In this document: one piece after another, positions 18,949 to 27,690 of the stretch | Layout: the number at the start of each line of letters is the position of its first letter | Position numbering within the stretch: the first letter of the stretch is position 1 | Assembly (NCBI RefSeq): GCF_003289945.1 | Contig: NZ_QMBP01000010.1 | Coordinates: 1 to 64,000 of the forward strand | Direction of reading: 5' to 3' | DNA from: Mesorhizobium hawassense | GTDB taxonomy: Bacteria > Pseudomonadota > Alphaproteobacteria > Rhizobiales > Rhizobiaceae | Length of the DNA: 64,000 nucleotides | Notes under the pieces: generated by a model | Databases searched by the model: none | What the model was told of the DNA's origin: nothing | What the model saw: the letters and a program-made list of their open reading frames with translations, nothing else | Translations under genes and position numbers: made by a program

Positions 18949-19821
18949 ATGAAGGTTGAACAGTTGAGAAGCTTTCTGGAGATCGTGGCGACGGGTAGCT
19001 TCAGCACTGCGGCGAATCGTTTAAATGTAACCCAGTCCACAATCAGTGCCAGAATTCGCGCTCTTGAAGATCATCTCGGACAAACGTTGCTTGTGCGGGG
19101 AGCGGACGGCGTGGTGATGACGGATGCGGGAAAGCATTTGGAGCCGCACGCCAGATCGATCGTACATTCCTGGCAAGAGGCTAAACGTGAGATAGCGCTC
19201 CCCCCCGGTTACAAAACAATATTGCGTCTTGGGGGGCCGAGCAGCCTCTGGTACACGCTGATGCGCCCGTGGGTTTCCTATATGCGTGAGCACGCGTCCG
19301 ACGTCGCGATCCGCCTGGAAGGAAGCTATTCGAGCAACCTTGCCGAGCGTCTGATCACAGGTACACTCGACCTGGGACTCGTTTTCGTGCCGCCGCGTCA
19401 GCCCGGCCTGGCGCTCGAGGAACTTACGCAGGAACGGCTGGTTCTGGTCTGCGACCGCGACCATGCCGACAACTGGGAAGAGCACTACGTCTATGTTGAG
19501 TGGGACGAGCAGTTTCAAGCGGGGCACCAGGCAGCGTTTCCTGGACTGTCGGCACCTGCGATCACGGTCAATCCAGCCTATCTCGGCCTGCAATTCGTCC
19601 TTGACCGGCGCGCCTCGGCTTATTTGCCCCATAGCATCGCCCTGACTTGGGTTGAGGCTGGAAAGCTTAAGGTTATTGCCGGAGCGCCTGAGTTCCTTCG
19701 CCCCGTTTATCTGATCTACCGCGAGAAACCCATAAGCGGCTCACTGCTAAATCAGGCAATCGCAGGTCTGCGCGGGATTGCAACTAGCCACCGTCGAATA
19801 CCGGATACGGAATTAGATTGA
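18949..19821 (+). CDS. LysR-family regulator next to the importer operon
   Basis: The 290-residue protein has the LysR N-terminal winged helix (MKVEQLRSFLEIVATGSFS, then AANRLNVTQSTISARIRALE) and a periplasmic-binding-like effector domain (IRLEGSYSSNLAERLITGTLDLGLV). It is transcribed away from the minus-strand importer operon across a 121-base gap. This is the classic LysR arrangement, so regulation of the importer in response to its substrate is likely, with autoregulation from the same gap. Confidence 0.9.
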   Translation: MKVEQLRSFLEIVATGSFSTAANRLNVTQSTISARIRALEDHLGQTLLVRGADGVVMTDAGKHLEPHARSIVHSWQEAKREIALPPGYKTILRLGGPSSLWYTLMRPWVSYMREHASDVAIRLEGSYSSNLAERLITGTLDLGLVFVPPRQPGLALEELTQERLVLVCDRDHADNWEEHYVYVEWDEQFQAGHQAAFPGLSAPAITVNPAYLGLQFVLDRRASAYLPHSIALTWVEAGKLKVIAGAPEFLRPVYLIYREKPISGSLLNQAIAGLRGIATSHRRIPDTELD

Positions 19822-19911
19822 GGAGCGCTTCGCGAAACCACGCGGTAAACCTGACTTGGAGCGGCTCAGAATAGATGACGCGACGACGGCAGCCTTTCGG
19901 CCTTGCTAGAC

Positions 19912-20284
19912 GTTAGCACGTCCCCCGAAAATCGGACAGTGACGGAAGTTGCGAACTGACGTCTGCTGATCTCCAAGTACGAGGAGATCAGAACATGCGC
20001 AAACGCAGGGATCATGACGCAGAGGCATCAAGGCTCGCGTGGCGCTGGAAGCCGTGCAGGGCGAGCGCACCGTGTGGGAGTTGGCTGCCGAATATGGCGT
20101 GCATCCGATTCCACCGGTGGAAGAAGGCGCTACTTGGCGAGGCGGCGGACATCTTCGAGCGGGGCATAAAGAAGACGGCTGAAGTCGACGTGGGCACCGT
20201 TCGGGCGCCGCACGTGAAGATCGCGGAGCGGGCCGTCGTCAACGATTTCTTGTCACGAAGGCTCAAGCCCTGGGGCGGGAAGTG
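19912..20284 (+). mobile_element. IS3-family remnant, decayed orfA
   Basis: The DNA from about 19912 resembles an IS3-type left end. From 19995 it encodes a broken orfA transposase. Readable pieces are MRKRRDHDAE, then in another frame ARVALEAV, then ELAAEYGVHP, and finally back in the first frame KKALLGEAADIFERG and ANDFL-like VNDFLSRRLKPWGGK. At least two frameshifts separate these blocks and no orfB follows, so the copy cannot move by itself. It marks the start of a stretch rich in broken genes. Confidence 0.75.
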
Positions 20285-20677
20285 AGGTGCGGGATATCGA
20301 GTCGCGGGCCGCACGCCGCCGCGGCGGAAAAGTAGGTCCGCGGATCGCGCCGCGAATCCACAATCCGTCGCCGTTCGTCCAGACACGCGGCTCGCCCCGC
20401 TTGCGGCAATAAACCGGTTTGAAATGCCTCCGGGCGGCGGTGCGCACAGCGCTTTTGGACGATGATACCTCACGCCTATCGAAAGCATGTCCAAAGGGAA
20501 TTTCTAATTTCGCCCGCTGCGTCCGATCTTTGGGTCTGGTTGGGCCGGCCGAGCACACGCGGCCGCCATGACATTGATTGAAGCGATTGCGCGTGCCGCC
20601 GTGCCCCGCGTGGCCGCAAAGGAGCCCCGTGGATTCACGCGATTTTGCCACGACCAAAAAAGTGGACTGCAACTCCG
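20285..20677. other. Gene-free gap after the IS3 remnant
   Basis: No coding frame with a recognisable product was found. Minus-strand frames here are arginine- and serine-rich translations of GC-rich DNA with no ribosome-binding sites. The stretch separates the IS3 remnant from the chimeric pseudogene and is probably decayed insertion DNA. Confidence 0.5.
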
Positions 20678-21320
20678 ATGACCAATGATCCGGCTGACAA
20701 GACCTTCCATCCGAGCCGTCGAGGCTTTCTCGGCGTTGCCGCAGCCACGGGCGCTGCTTCGCTGGCTCGGGGTGTCCTGGTAGGAACCGCCGCAACGACC
20801 GCGGCTCTCGCGGACGCATTCCGACCGGTCTCCTCCCAATCCGTAGAAGCTTCCGCGAGTGCTATCGCCGCCAAGTTGCCATCGCCGACGCCCGGCTATC
20901 TATCATTCGGCCCGGACGAAGCCGGCTTCGTCGAGGTGCCTCAGGAATTGATACTCGTGCTCGAGTGTCCCGAGCCGGCGGGCACGCTCGCCGACCTTGC
21001 TGCGTCGTTCGTGGACATCAAGCCGAAGGAGAAGCCGGAGATCCTGGAGTCGGTCGACCTCGTGGTCGCGCGAATAGACAAGGTCGCACGGCTTCTCTCC
21101 GAGCGCATAGAGGTCTTGTCCTCAGCAACGAGATGGCCTGTAGACCAAGGCGACGTTCGACGAGAGACAGCGCAAGGCAGTCCTTAGCCAGCAGATGGCG
21201 ACGATCCAGCTGGAGTTGGGGGAGGGCGATGGCAAGGCCCAGGAGGTCGCAGAGCTGACTGAGGCGATCGCGAAAGCGAACATGCCGGAAGAGGCGGACA
21301 GTCGAAATCACGGAGTAGAT
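20678..21320 (+). pseudogene. Chimera of gluconate dehydrogenase subunit 3 and Lon fragments
   Basis: Two unrelated gene fragments are joined. The first part reads like a gluconate 2-dehydrogenase subunit 3: a twin-arginine signal (TFHPSRRGFLGVAAATGAAS) then FRPV and YLSFGPDEAGFVE. From about 20938 the sequence becomes the middle of the N-terminal half of a Lon protease: GTLADLAASFVDIKPKEK, ILESVDLVVARIDKVARLL and SERIEVL. A frameshift near 21119 follows, and then QMATIQLELGEGDGKAQEV and ELTEAIAKANMPEE in another frame. Lon's ATPase and protease domains are missing. Neither part can be functional as its parent, although the upstream frame stays open for 170 codons across the junction. Confidence 0.7.
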
Positions 21321-21324
21321 TTGT

Positions 21325-21717
21325 TTGACGCTGTCTAAGCACGTGAGGTTCCTTCCGTTGGGTCACCCCCTTAGTTCCTGGGCTTTCGAGCAGGTTCGAC
21401 AGAATATTGCCGCCCTGCGCACTGATGGACGTCCTCAATGGCATTGGCGTGGGCTGATCTATCGATCGCATCGAGCTGCTGTTGAGGGTGGTATCCGAGC
21501 GGCGATCTGGGTTGCGTTGCCGGGGGTGTTTCTTGTGAATGCGGGCTGGCCTGCAACGAGCACTTCCCTTGCCATCATCGCACTCTTGATATCGTTGCCC
21601 AACCGCATTGTGTCGGCTCTCGGCCGATTCATGCTCATATTCGCCGCGACAACATTCTCGCCGCCCAGTCCGCAAACCTATGACGGACAGTCGTATGTTA
21701 AACTCTCTGAGGGCTGA
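21325..21717 (+). pseudogene. FUSC-type membrane protein fragment
   Basis: The open frame of 130 codons contains a stretch (GLIYRSHRAAVEGGIRAAIW, then ALPGVFLVNAGWPATSTSLA) that resembles an internal piece of FUSC/aromatic-acid-exporter membrane proteins, where a conserved RAAIA..GAFWI.TGWP segment begins the second membrane block. The rest of the transporter is absent and the flanking residues do not match, so this is probably a remnant. It ends 3 bases before the start of the regulator at 21720, so it could still be translated as a short membrane peptide. Confidence 0.45.
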
Positions 21718-21719
21718 CC

Positions 21720-22592
21720 ATGAACTCGCATTGGATCGCGGAGCAAATCGAGGTTGTGCCCAAGCACCCCAACAGGCGATGTGAGGACGGTGCGAAGCTC
21801 CTACGGTTCGGACGATTTTGCGTGGTGCCGGGAGCGCGCCAACTCCTTGCCGATGGTCGATCGGTGAGGCTTGGCGGCCGAGCCTTCGATCTCCTGCTCG
21901 TGCTGCTACGCGCTCGAGGCAGGCTCGTCCCCAAGGACGAGATTCTGAGGAGTGTATGGCCTTCACTGGTGGTCGAGGAGGCCAATGTCAGGTTTCAGGT
22001 GACGGCCCTTCGAAGGGCGCTCGGTGAGGATCGAGATCTCATCAAGACGGTTTCGGGGCGCGGTTATCTGCTAGCTGCCGAGCTGATGGAAGAACCGATT
22101 GACACGGATGTGGTGGTCAGGCTGGCAACGCGTCGGCCGCCGCCGGGCGGCACGTCAGACCTTCGCCCCGCCATCCGGCATCGGCAATCCGGATCACAGG
22201 CGCCGCTCCAATCCGATACCACGCTCACAGTCGCCGTCATCGATGATGATCCAGACGTTCGAGAGGCACTTCAAGGCCTTTTCCGGTCAACAGGCCTGCG
22301 GACGATATTGTTCTCCTCGGTCCAGGAATTCCTGGACTGGGTACCGAAATCACCTCCTCAATGCCTTGTTCTCGATGTGTGGCTCCCGGAGCAAAACGGT
22401 CTGGATATCCACTCCGAACTTGCCAAGATCGATATGAGGCTTCCAGTTATTTTTATCGGCGGCCATGTCGACGTCCCCATGGCGGTCCGGGCCATGAAGG
22501 CGGGAGCCGTGGACTTCCTGACCAAGCCCGTGCATCATCTGGATTTGCTGAATGCGATCCGTCGAGCTATCCGCATCGCGTCCGGAGTGTGA
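21720..22592 (+). CDS. Regulator with winged helix before a FixJ-type receiver
   Basis: The 290-residue protein combines two domains in an unusual order. Residues about 28-122 form an OmpR/CadC-type winged helix (LGGRAFDLLLVLL, VVEEANVRFQVTALRRAL, TVSGRGYLLAAEL). Residues about 169-287 form a FixJ-like receiver with acidic pocket Asp175-177, phosphoacceptor Asp219 (LVLDVWLPEQNG) and Lys269 (LTKP). In normal response regulators the receiver comes first. The conserved switch Thr of FixJ-type receivers (ITGHGD) is Gly247 here (IGGHVD), which may alter the output of phosphorylation. No histidine kinase gene is adjacent. Targets are unknown. Confidence 0.8.
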   Translation: MNSHWIAEQIEVVPKHPNRRCEDGAKLLRFGRFCVVPGARQLLADGRSVRLGGRAFDLLLVLLRARGRLVPKDEILRSVWPSLVVEEANVRFQVTALRRALGEDRDLIKTVSGRGYLLAAELMEEPIDTDVVVRLATRRPPPGGTSDLRPAIRHRQSGSQAPLQSDTTLTVAVIDDDPDVREALQGLFRSTGLRTILFSSVQEFLDWVPKSPPQCLVLDVWLPEQNGLDIHSELAKIDMRLPVIFIGGHVDVPMAVRAMKAGAVDFLTKPVHHLDLLNAIRRAIRIASGV

Positions 22593-22713
22593 TCCCGAGT
22601 TTGCAGGCGGCTCCTGTTCTCACTCCATGCTTCATTTTGGTGAGTGAACATTTGATGCGAGATGGACAGTCCCACGCTTGGCACCGTCCATCCGCCTGTT
22701 CATTCAATGCTAC

Positions 22714-22992
22714 TCAGCGCCCCCAAATGCCCTGTCCATAATCGTCAGCCGGGTTGTAAGGCGAGCTCGACATCGGCGCTGGCCTCCTCGTCATCGGCGC
22801 CGGCCTCTTCGTCATAGTGTGGGGATGGTTCTTGAGAGATGACGTATGGGTTCTGTCAATTTGGGATCCGTCAATTCCGCTCATTGAATGCAAGTCAGAG
22901 AAGGGCTCAAAGTGGTCACTTCCTCCTCCTCTGGCGAAGGAGTTGCCTGTGGCGATAACAAGCGCCGCAGCGGCAAAAACGATGGTCTTCAT
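22714..22992 (-). CDS. Small secreted protein with RPAPM repeats
   Basis: The start at 22992 is preceded by GGAG and gives a 92-residue protein with a clear Sec signal peptide (MKTIVFAAAALVIATGNSFA) and a short mature part rich in Ser, His, Pro and Met. Two copies of RPAPMT/RPAPMS sit near residues 68-80, and the protein ends DDYGQGIWGR. No known family was recognised. Such short signal-bearing proteins are common in rhizobia and usually sit in the periplasm or cell wall. It stands alone among decayed genes, and its role is unknown. Confidence 0.55.
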   Translation of the reverse strand: MKTIVFAAAALVIATGNSFARGGGSDHFEPFSDLHSMSGIDGSQIDRTHTSSLKNHPHTMTKRPAPMTRRPAPMSSSPYNPADDYGQGIWGR

Positions 22993-24176
22993 TGCAGTTC
23001 TCCAAATGTACGGTCCGTCAGGCGACCTGTTCGGGAGGATCCGTCGCTCGGACAACTCCGATCTGATGTGGCAGTCGGACCCTTTCCAGCGGAACACACA
23101 ACGTCTAACGCCATTCAACATCTCTAAACTCGCTTCCTCGCTCATGGACGACGACAGTAAGCGTGCATTTAAAAGCCATCGCTTCTCACGACGGCTTATG
23201 CGTCGCCGCGGCCAGAAACTGGATCCGCGTGAAATCACTGGAGGCGATATAAAAAACCGCTTTGAACGCAAACCCCTATGGCGCGGGAGGCGGAAGGCCG
23301 GCAAGCCTCGTTGCACTGGGCCTCATGTCAGCGGGTGTCCGCCTTGATCTCGGGACCGTCATCGAGATCGCGGCCAGCGCAATCCATTGATCGAGCACGC
23401 CTAGACTAAGTATATGAGTATATGAGCGAGACGCTGTGCGATTTCGAACGACCTGGTTTCTTTAAACGTCATGGCCTTCATTAGCGTTGTAAGCCGCCGT
23501 CAGATCGCCTCGCGTCGGCCAAGAGCTCCAAGAAAAGGCCTTGTATCGCGTGAGGATTTGTATCGATGTATGCGAACGCCACCCGCATCCATGTCACCCC
23601 AATGAAATTCTGGCGCGCCGGCTGCTGTTGCTAGCCGGACAATTTGGCTGAGTGGCGTCAGTAGACTGTCGAAATCGCGACGGATGGACTGGAGAAGCAG
23701 GCGCGGTTAGGTCGCCATAGAAGGAGCGATAGGCTCCTATGACCCTCGATGGTTGCGCCTGTCATCGGCCCTGCCTGCTACGTCGGCAAACGACCACTAG
23801 CTCGGGCCTTTTGGCTCCGCTGCAATCGGAAATCGCTCCCGTATGCTCCATTCGGGCGGCTTAAAGCTCTCTGGAATTGCATCGGTTTTGGGAACTAGAC
23901 ATCCAGCCGCCACTAAACCGGCCAGGCGAGCGATCTTTGGGCATAACTCGACGGTTTCCATCGGCTCGCTCCACACCGCGTGTCGAGGCTGCGGTCGTAG
24001 ACATACAATTTGTAGGTAAGACGTAAACCAAAGTATGCGGCGCAACGCCTAAACAGGTAGGTCCGACCACTTCATTGCAATAGAAAATCATTACGGACGA
24101 GATAAGCTGGCACGCAATCTGGAGAGGGGGGGCTCTGCTCGCAAAGGACAACCATCTTTCCGGCATGGAGGACGCC
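22993..24176. other. About 1.2 kb without a convincing gene
   Basis: Frames on both strands are short or lack initiation signals and recognisable products. The region contains one copy of a diverged 44-base repeat (23765-23808) whose partner lies downstream of the glucanase-type gene. Similarity between the two copies may continue weakly beyond the core on the same side, which would fit a small duplicated or decayed minus-strand gene. Confidence 0.5.
23765..23808. repeat. Diverged direct repeat, left copy
   Basis: This copy starts TCGGCCCTGCCTGCTA and ends CTCGGGCC, and matches 26088-26132 in nearly all positions over about 45 bases, allowing one or two inserted bases. The copies are in the same orientation and bracket the small Cys-rich frame and the GH144-type gene. 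It may be the edge of an inserted segment or the conserved tail of two related short minus-strand frames. Confidence 0.55.
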
Positions 24177-24479
24177 ATGGTTTGTATCAACTGTCGCGGT
24201 GTGTTTCACAACAGACCATTCAAGTATTACTTTTGTTCGACGATATGCTGGGAGGACGCATCGAAAAACATTCCTTGGTCGATTCTCTCTGATGACGTCG
24301 AACCGCTCACCTATCCGCTCAAGCCCACTACCTCTCCCGGCCATCGTCGGGTTCCAAGACAGCGCAAGCGTACACTACGCCCTGTCAAGCCAACCGACGA
24401 CTACCGTTGGCTCGTGCATCAGCCGGGTACGGAAGCAGCGGACACGGTCTGCCGCTTCGAGCAGCCCAAGGCTTGGTGA
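24177..24479 (+). CDS. Possible small Cys-motif protein
   Basis: Starting at the ATG at 24177, behind a GGAGGA, the frame encodes about 100 residues. The first 25 contain CxxC then CxxxC (VCINCRGVF, then YYFCSTICWED), which resembles a short zinc-ribbon or treble-clef finger. The remainder is basic and unremarkable, so the real protein might be shorter or this may be a fragment. It precedes the glucanase-type gene by 85 bases. The family is not recognised. Confidence 0.35.
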   Translation: MVCINCRGVFHNRPFKYYFCSTICWEDASKNIPWSILSDDVEPLTYPLKPTTSPGHRRVPRQRKRTLRPVKPTDDYRWLVHQPGTEAADTVCRFEQPKAW

Positions 24480-24564
24480 GGCCATCCATTTCGAAGCGTT
24501 CGCCAAGATCAATTACCGGCGAGAAACGCAGATCTAAGACCCAAACACCGAAAGGTGTGACACC

Positions 24565-25992
24565 ATGTTCACAGACGCAACTCTGGCCGCTGGCCCGATC
24601 TCGCCCTTGGATAGCAACTTCCTGCCATTGCCTCAGAATCGCGCATTGCCTCCGCGTGGCCGACGTTCTCGTTTCTACAGACAAGCCCATTCCGTCGCGT
24701 CTGCGACTGAAACGCCGTTCAAAATCTCCACTCGACCCAGGCATAGCGTCACTCCCCACGGGGGTGCGTCTTTGGATGAGCTCTTCGATACCCTGCAGCG
24801 ACAGACACTCCGATATTTCTGGGAATTTGGCCATCCGACGAGCGGCCTTACGCGAGAGCGGAGCAACGAGACACCGAATATCATCACAACAGGCGGTTCC
24901 GGCTTCGGCATCATGGCGATCCTCGTAGGCATCGAGCGCGGATGGATCGACCGGCAGGCCGCAATCGATCGCCTGATTACGATGGTGTGCTTTCTCGGCC
25001 AGGCCGAGCGCCACCATGGCGCCTTTCCTCACTGGATGGATGGCGAGAGCGGCCGAACCATCCCGTTTAGTCAATGCGACGATGGCGCCGACATCGTCGA
25101 GACTGCATATTTGATTGTAGGGCTTCTCTCGGCGCGACAATATTTCCGAGGATCGGAACCCAAAGCGTACCTTTTGCGCAGCCTCATCGATGCTCTGTGG
25201 CAGGAAATCGAATGGGACTGGTTCACCCGCGGCTCCGACTCGCTCTACTGGCATTGGAGCCCGGTGCACGAATGGGCGATGGACCACACGATCCACGGCT
25301 GGAACGAGTGCCTAATCGCATTCGTCCTAGCCGCGTCGGCCCCACGGCATCCGATCGAGCCGAGTGTCTATCACCGTGGCTGGGCCGCGGGCCAAGCCTT
25401 CGCCAACGGCCGAAGCTTCGACGGTATTCCGCTCCCCCTTGGACCCGATCATGGAGGCCCCCTGTTTTTCGCTCACTATTCCTTTCTGGGGCTCGACCCA
25501 AGACGTCTTCGGGATTGCTACGCCGACTATTGGCGGCAGAATGTCGCTAGTACTCTCATCAACCAGGCGCATTGCATGCGCAATCCTCAGAAATTCGACG
25601 GCTATGGCGCCGATTGCTGGGGGCTGACAGCCAGTGACAGTATCGATGGCTATGTCGCACACGCTCCCGACCGCGATCTGGGCGTGATCACCCCGGCCGC
25701 TGCGCTTGGCTCCTTCCCCTATGCCCCAGCGGAGTGCCATCGGGCGCTTCGCCACTTTGCTTCCCGAAGCGAGAGGCTTTGGGGCGCCTATGGCTTCGTG
25801 GACGCATTTAGTCCGGCGATGGATTGGTACGCGGACTCCTATCTAGCCATTGATCAAGGGCCGATCGTGATCATGATCGAGAACTATCGGAGCGGGCTCC
25901 TGTGGCGCCTGTTTATGAGCTGCCCGGAGATCCGGCTGGGGCTGGCCAAGCTAGGCTTTTCCCGCGGGGCGACAGCCGACATTGAGCTGTAA
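24565..25992 (+). CDS. Glucoamylase-family/GH144-type glycoside hydrolase
   Basis: The 475-residue protein matches the 'putative glucoamylase' family (Pfam Glycoamylase, PF10091), which includes the GH144 endo-beta-1,2-glucanases. Visible hallmarks are LFDTLQRQTLRYFWEF and TSGLTRERS near residues 75-100, TGGSGFGIMAI, DGADIVETAYLIVGLL, HEWAMDHTIHGWNE, and DCWGLTASDS. No obvious signal peptide is present; the first 65 residues are low-complexity and could be a spurious extension or an unusual leader. In rhizobia beta-1,2-glucans are osmoregulatory and symbiotic, so that substrate is plausible but unproven. A diverged direct repeat flanks the gene, which suggests acquisition. Confidence 0.8.
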   Translation: MFTDATLAAGPISPLDSNFLPLPQNRALPPRGRRSRFYRQAHSVASATETPFKISTRPRHSVTPHGGASLDELFDTLQRQTLRYFWEFGHPTSGLTRERSNETPNIITTGGSGFGIMAILVGIERGWIDRQAAIDRLITMVCFLGQAERHHGAFPHWMDGESGRTIPFSQCDDGADIVETAYLIVGLLSARQYFRGSEPKAYLLRSLIDALWQEIEWDWFTRGSDSLYWHWSPVHEWAMDHTIHGWNECLIAFVLAASAPRHPIEPSVYHRGWAAGQAFANGRSFDGIPLPLGPDHGGPLFFAHYSFLGLDPRRLRDCYADYWRQNVASTLINQAHCMRNPQKFDGYGADCWGLTASDSIDGYVAHAPDRDLGVITPAAALGSFPYAPAECHRALRHFASRSERLWGAYGFVDAFSPAMDWYADSYLAIDQGPIVIMIENYRSGLLWRLFMSCPEIRLGLAKLGFSRGATADIEL

Positions 25993-26488
25993 GCGGATGA
26001 AGAAACGGCGGTCGCGTGGTCGAACGGCGAGCACAGCCTGCCGCTTGCGATAGAAACTCCGCGCACAAGTGTTTCGGGGCGTTGTAGTCGGCCCTGCCTG
26101 CTAACATCGGCAAACGATCGCCAGCTCGGGCCAATCGGTGTCCAGTGTCAATTGGCCCCGCTCCCGAATCTTTTTTCGGTCGAGCTTAAAGACCCTTTGG
26201 GACTGAATCGGGTTCGGGGTTAGGCTCCCGGCAGGCGTTGAAGCTGCCAGCTGACCCGGCAGTCTGAACGAGCAATCCATTGGGTTTGCCGCGTCGGAGA
26301 CCGCGCGTCGGAGAGAGTGTCGCCAGTCAAAATCAACCTCATTGAGTTCATGATTTTTGCGCGTCGGGTCGGTGGCATCGATTCCATAGCCGAAGGTCAT
26401 TGGACCATCGGTTTTCGCCGTTCTATTTTCGTTCACCTGTAAGGAAATCCCCAAAAATGACGACATCCCACGAATTGAGAGGTGGAAG
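25993..26488. other. Gap with the right repeat copy
   Basis: No confident gene was found. A minus-strand frame of 121 codons (26101-26466) ends in the repeat copy at 26088-26132, and a shorter minus-strand frame ends in the left copy at 23797. Their shared tail reads PELAIVC/PELVVVC-like residues in the two places, so a pair of decayed or very short minus-strand genes is possible. The promoter of the downstream oxidoreductase must lie near the right end. Confidence 0.4.
26088..26132. repeat. Diverged direct repeat, right copy
   Basis: This is the partner of 23765-23808, in the same orientation about 2.3 kb downstream. The core TCGGCCCTGCCTGCTA is identical in both; further matches (ATCGGCAAACGA, AGCTCGGGCC) are separated by a few substitutions. 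Together the copies frame the glucanase-type gene. Confidence 0.55.
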
Positions 26489-27406
26489 ATGAAAGCAATC
26501 GTGGTGACAGACCAGGCCGCGGGAACGGCCGGGATGAAGCTGGTGGAGCGGCCCGAGCCGCAGGCAGCGATAAACGACGTCGTCGTTCAGGTCCATGCGT
26601 CGGGATTCACCTGGGATGAGCTGACGTGGCCCCCGACCTGGACCGATCGCCTCGGCCGTGACCGGACACCGTCGATCCCCGGGCACGAGCTGGCCGGAGT
26701 GGTCACCGCCCTCGGCTACGGTACGACGGGTCTGTCGGTGGGACAGCGGGTGTTCGGCCTCACCGATTGGTATCGCGACGGCACGCTGGCGGAGTATATG
26801 GCCATGGAGGCCCGCAACCTCGCACCGCTGCCGGGCGACGTCGACTTCATGGTGGGCGCAAGCCTGCCGATGCCGGGCCTGACGGCGTGGCAGGGACTGT
26901 TCGAGCACGGTCGCCTTCAGGCGGGGCAGAGCGTGCTCGCGCATGGCGCGGCCGGCGTAGTCGGTTCGATGGTGACGCAACTCGCACGAGAGGCCGGCGC
27001 CTACGTCATCGGCACCGGGCGCGCCGCCGACCGTCAGAAGGTGCTCGACTTCGGCGCGAACGAGTTCGTCGACCTCGAGACCAACGCCCTGGAAGACGTC
27101 AGCCCAGTCGATCTGGTTTTCGATGTCTTCGGCGGCGACATCGCGAAGCGGTCCGCAAGCCTGATCCGGGCCGGAGGAACACTGGTGACCATTGCCGGGC
27201 CGACCGAGGCGCGGCCCGCAGATGGCCTGGCGGTCGATTTCGTCGTCGTGTCCGATCGTGCCCAACTGAGTGAGATCGTCCAGCGGGTGCGGGACGGACG
27301 ACTGCGGACGAACATCGGCAACGTCTCGGCCCTTGAGGGTGCGGTCGCCACCTTCAACGCGACCGAGCGACGCGCGGGGAAGACGATCATCCGCGTTCGC
27401 CCGTGA
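26489..27406 (+). CDS. NADP-dependent MDR-family oxidoreductase
   Basis: The 305-residue protein belongs to the zinc-independent medium-chain dehydrogenase/quinone oxidoreductase family. It shows the GroES-like N-terminal domain (PSIPGHELAGVVTALGYG), the nucleotide-binding motif HGAAGVVGSMVTQLAREAGA near residues 151-170, and a C-terminal catalytic-domain end (RRAGKTIIRV). Such enzymes reduce quinones or enones with NADPH in the cytoplasm. It sits upstream of an azoreductase and a PNPOx-like flavoprotein, suggesting a small redox or detoxification cluster. A GAGAGGTGG ribosome-binding site precedes the start. Confidence 0.9.
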   Translation: MKAIVVTDQAAGTAGMKLVERPEPQAAINDVVVQVHASGFTWDELTWPPTWTDRLGRDRTPSIPGHELAGVVTALGYGTTGLSVGQRVFGLTDWYRDGTLAEYMAMEARNLAPLPGDVDFMVGASLPMPGLTAWQGLFEHGRLQAGQSVLAHGAAGVVGSMVTQLAREAGAYVIGTGRAADRQKVLDFGANEFVDLETNALEDVSPVDLVFDVFGGDIAKRSASLIRAGGTLVTIAGPTEARPADGLAVDFVVVSDRAQLSEIVQRVRDGRLRTNIGNVSALEGAVATFNATERRAGKTIIRVRP

Positions 27407-27537
27407 GCGACACGCGCCCATCGATGCAACATTTCCACCAAACAGACACAGGAAATCGACAATCCGGGGCAGGTGTTCGACGCGGGCATGATGCGCGGCG
27501 CGGGAATCCTGCGGCGACCGACGAAAGAAAGTAAACC

Positions 27538-27690
27538 ATGAAGATAGTTGTGTTGGGCATCGATGAATATTGCGACCGCCTGGTTCTTGATATCGCGGCG
27601 ACGAACACGAACGCGTGCCGCTTCGCCAAACGCGAAGGGCAGGTTGACAACGTGATTGGTTCCGTAACGCCATCGGGATCGTTCGCATGA
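27538..27690 (+). CDS. Possible 50-residue ORF coupled to the azoreductase gene
   Basis: A short frame runs from an ATG behind AAAGAAAG to a TGA that overlaps the azoreductase start in an ATGA. Its first residues, MKIVVLGIDEY, resemble the first strand of a Rossmann fold; the rest does not, so it may be a truncated NAD(P)-binding protein or a leader peptide that couples translation to the next gene. No homolog is recognised. Confidence 0.3.
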   Translation: MKIVVLGIDEYCDRLVLDIAATNTNACRFAKREGQVDNVIGSVTPSGSFA

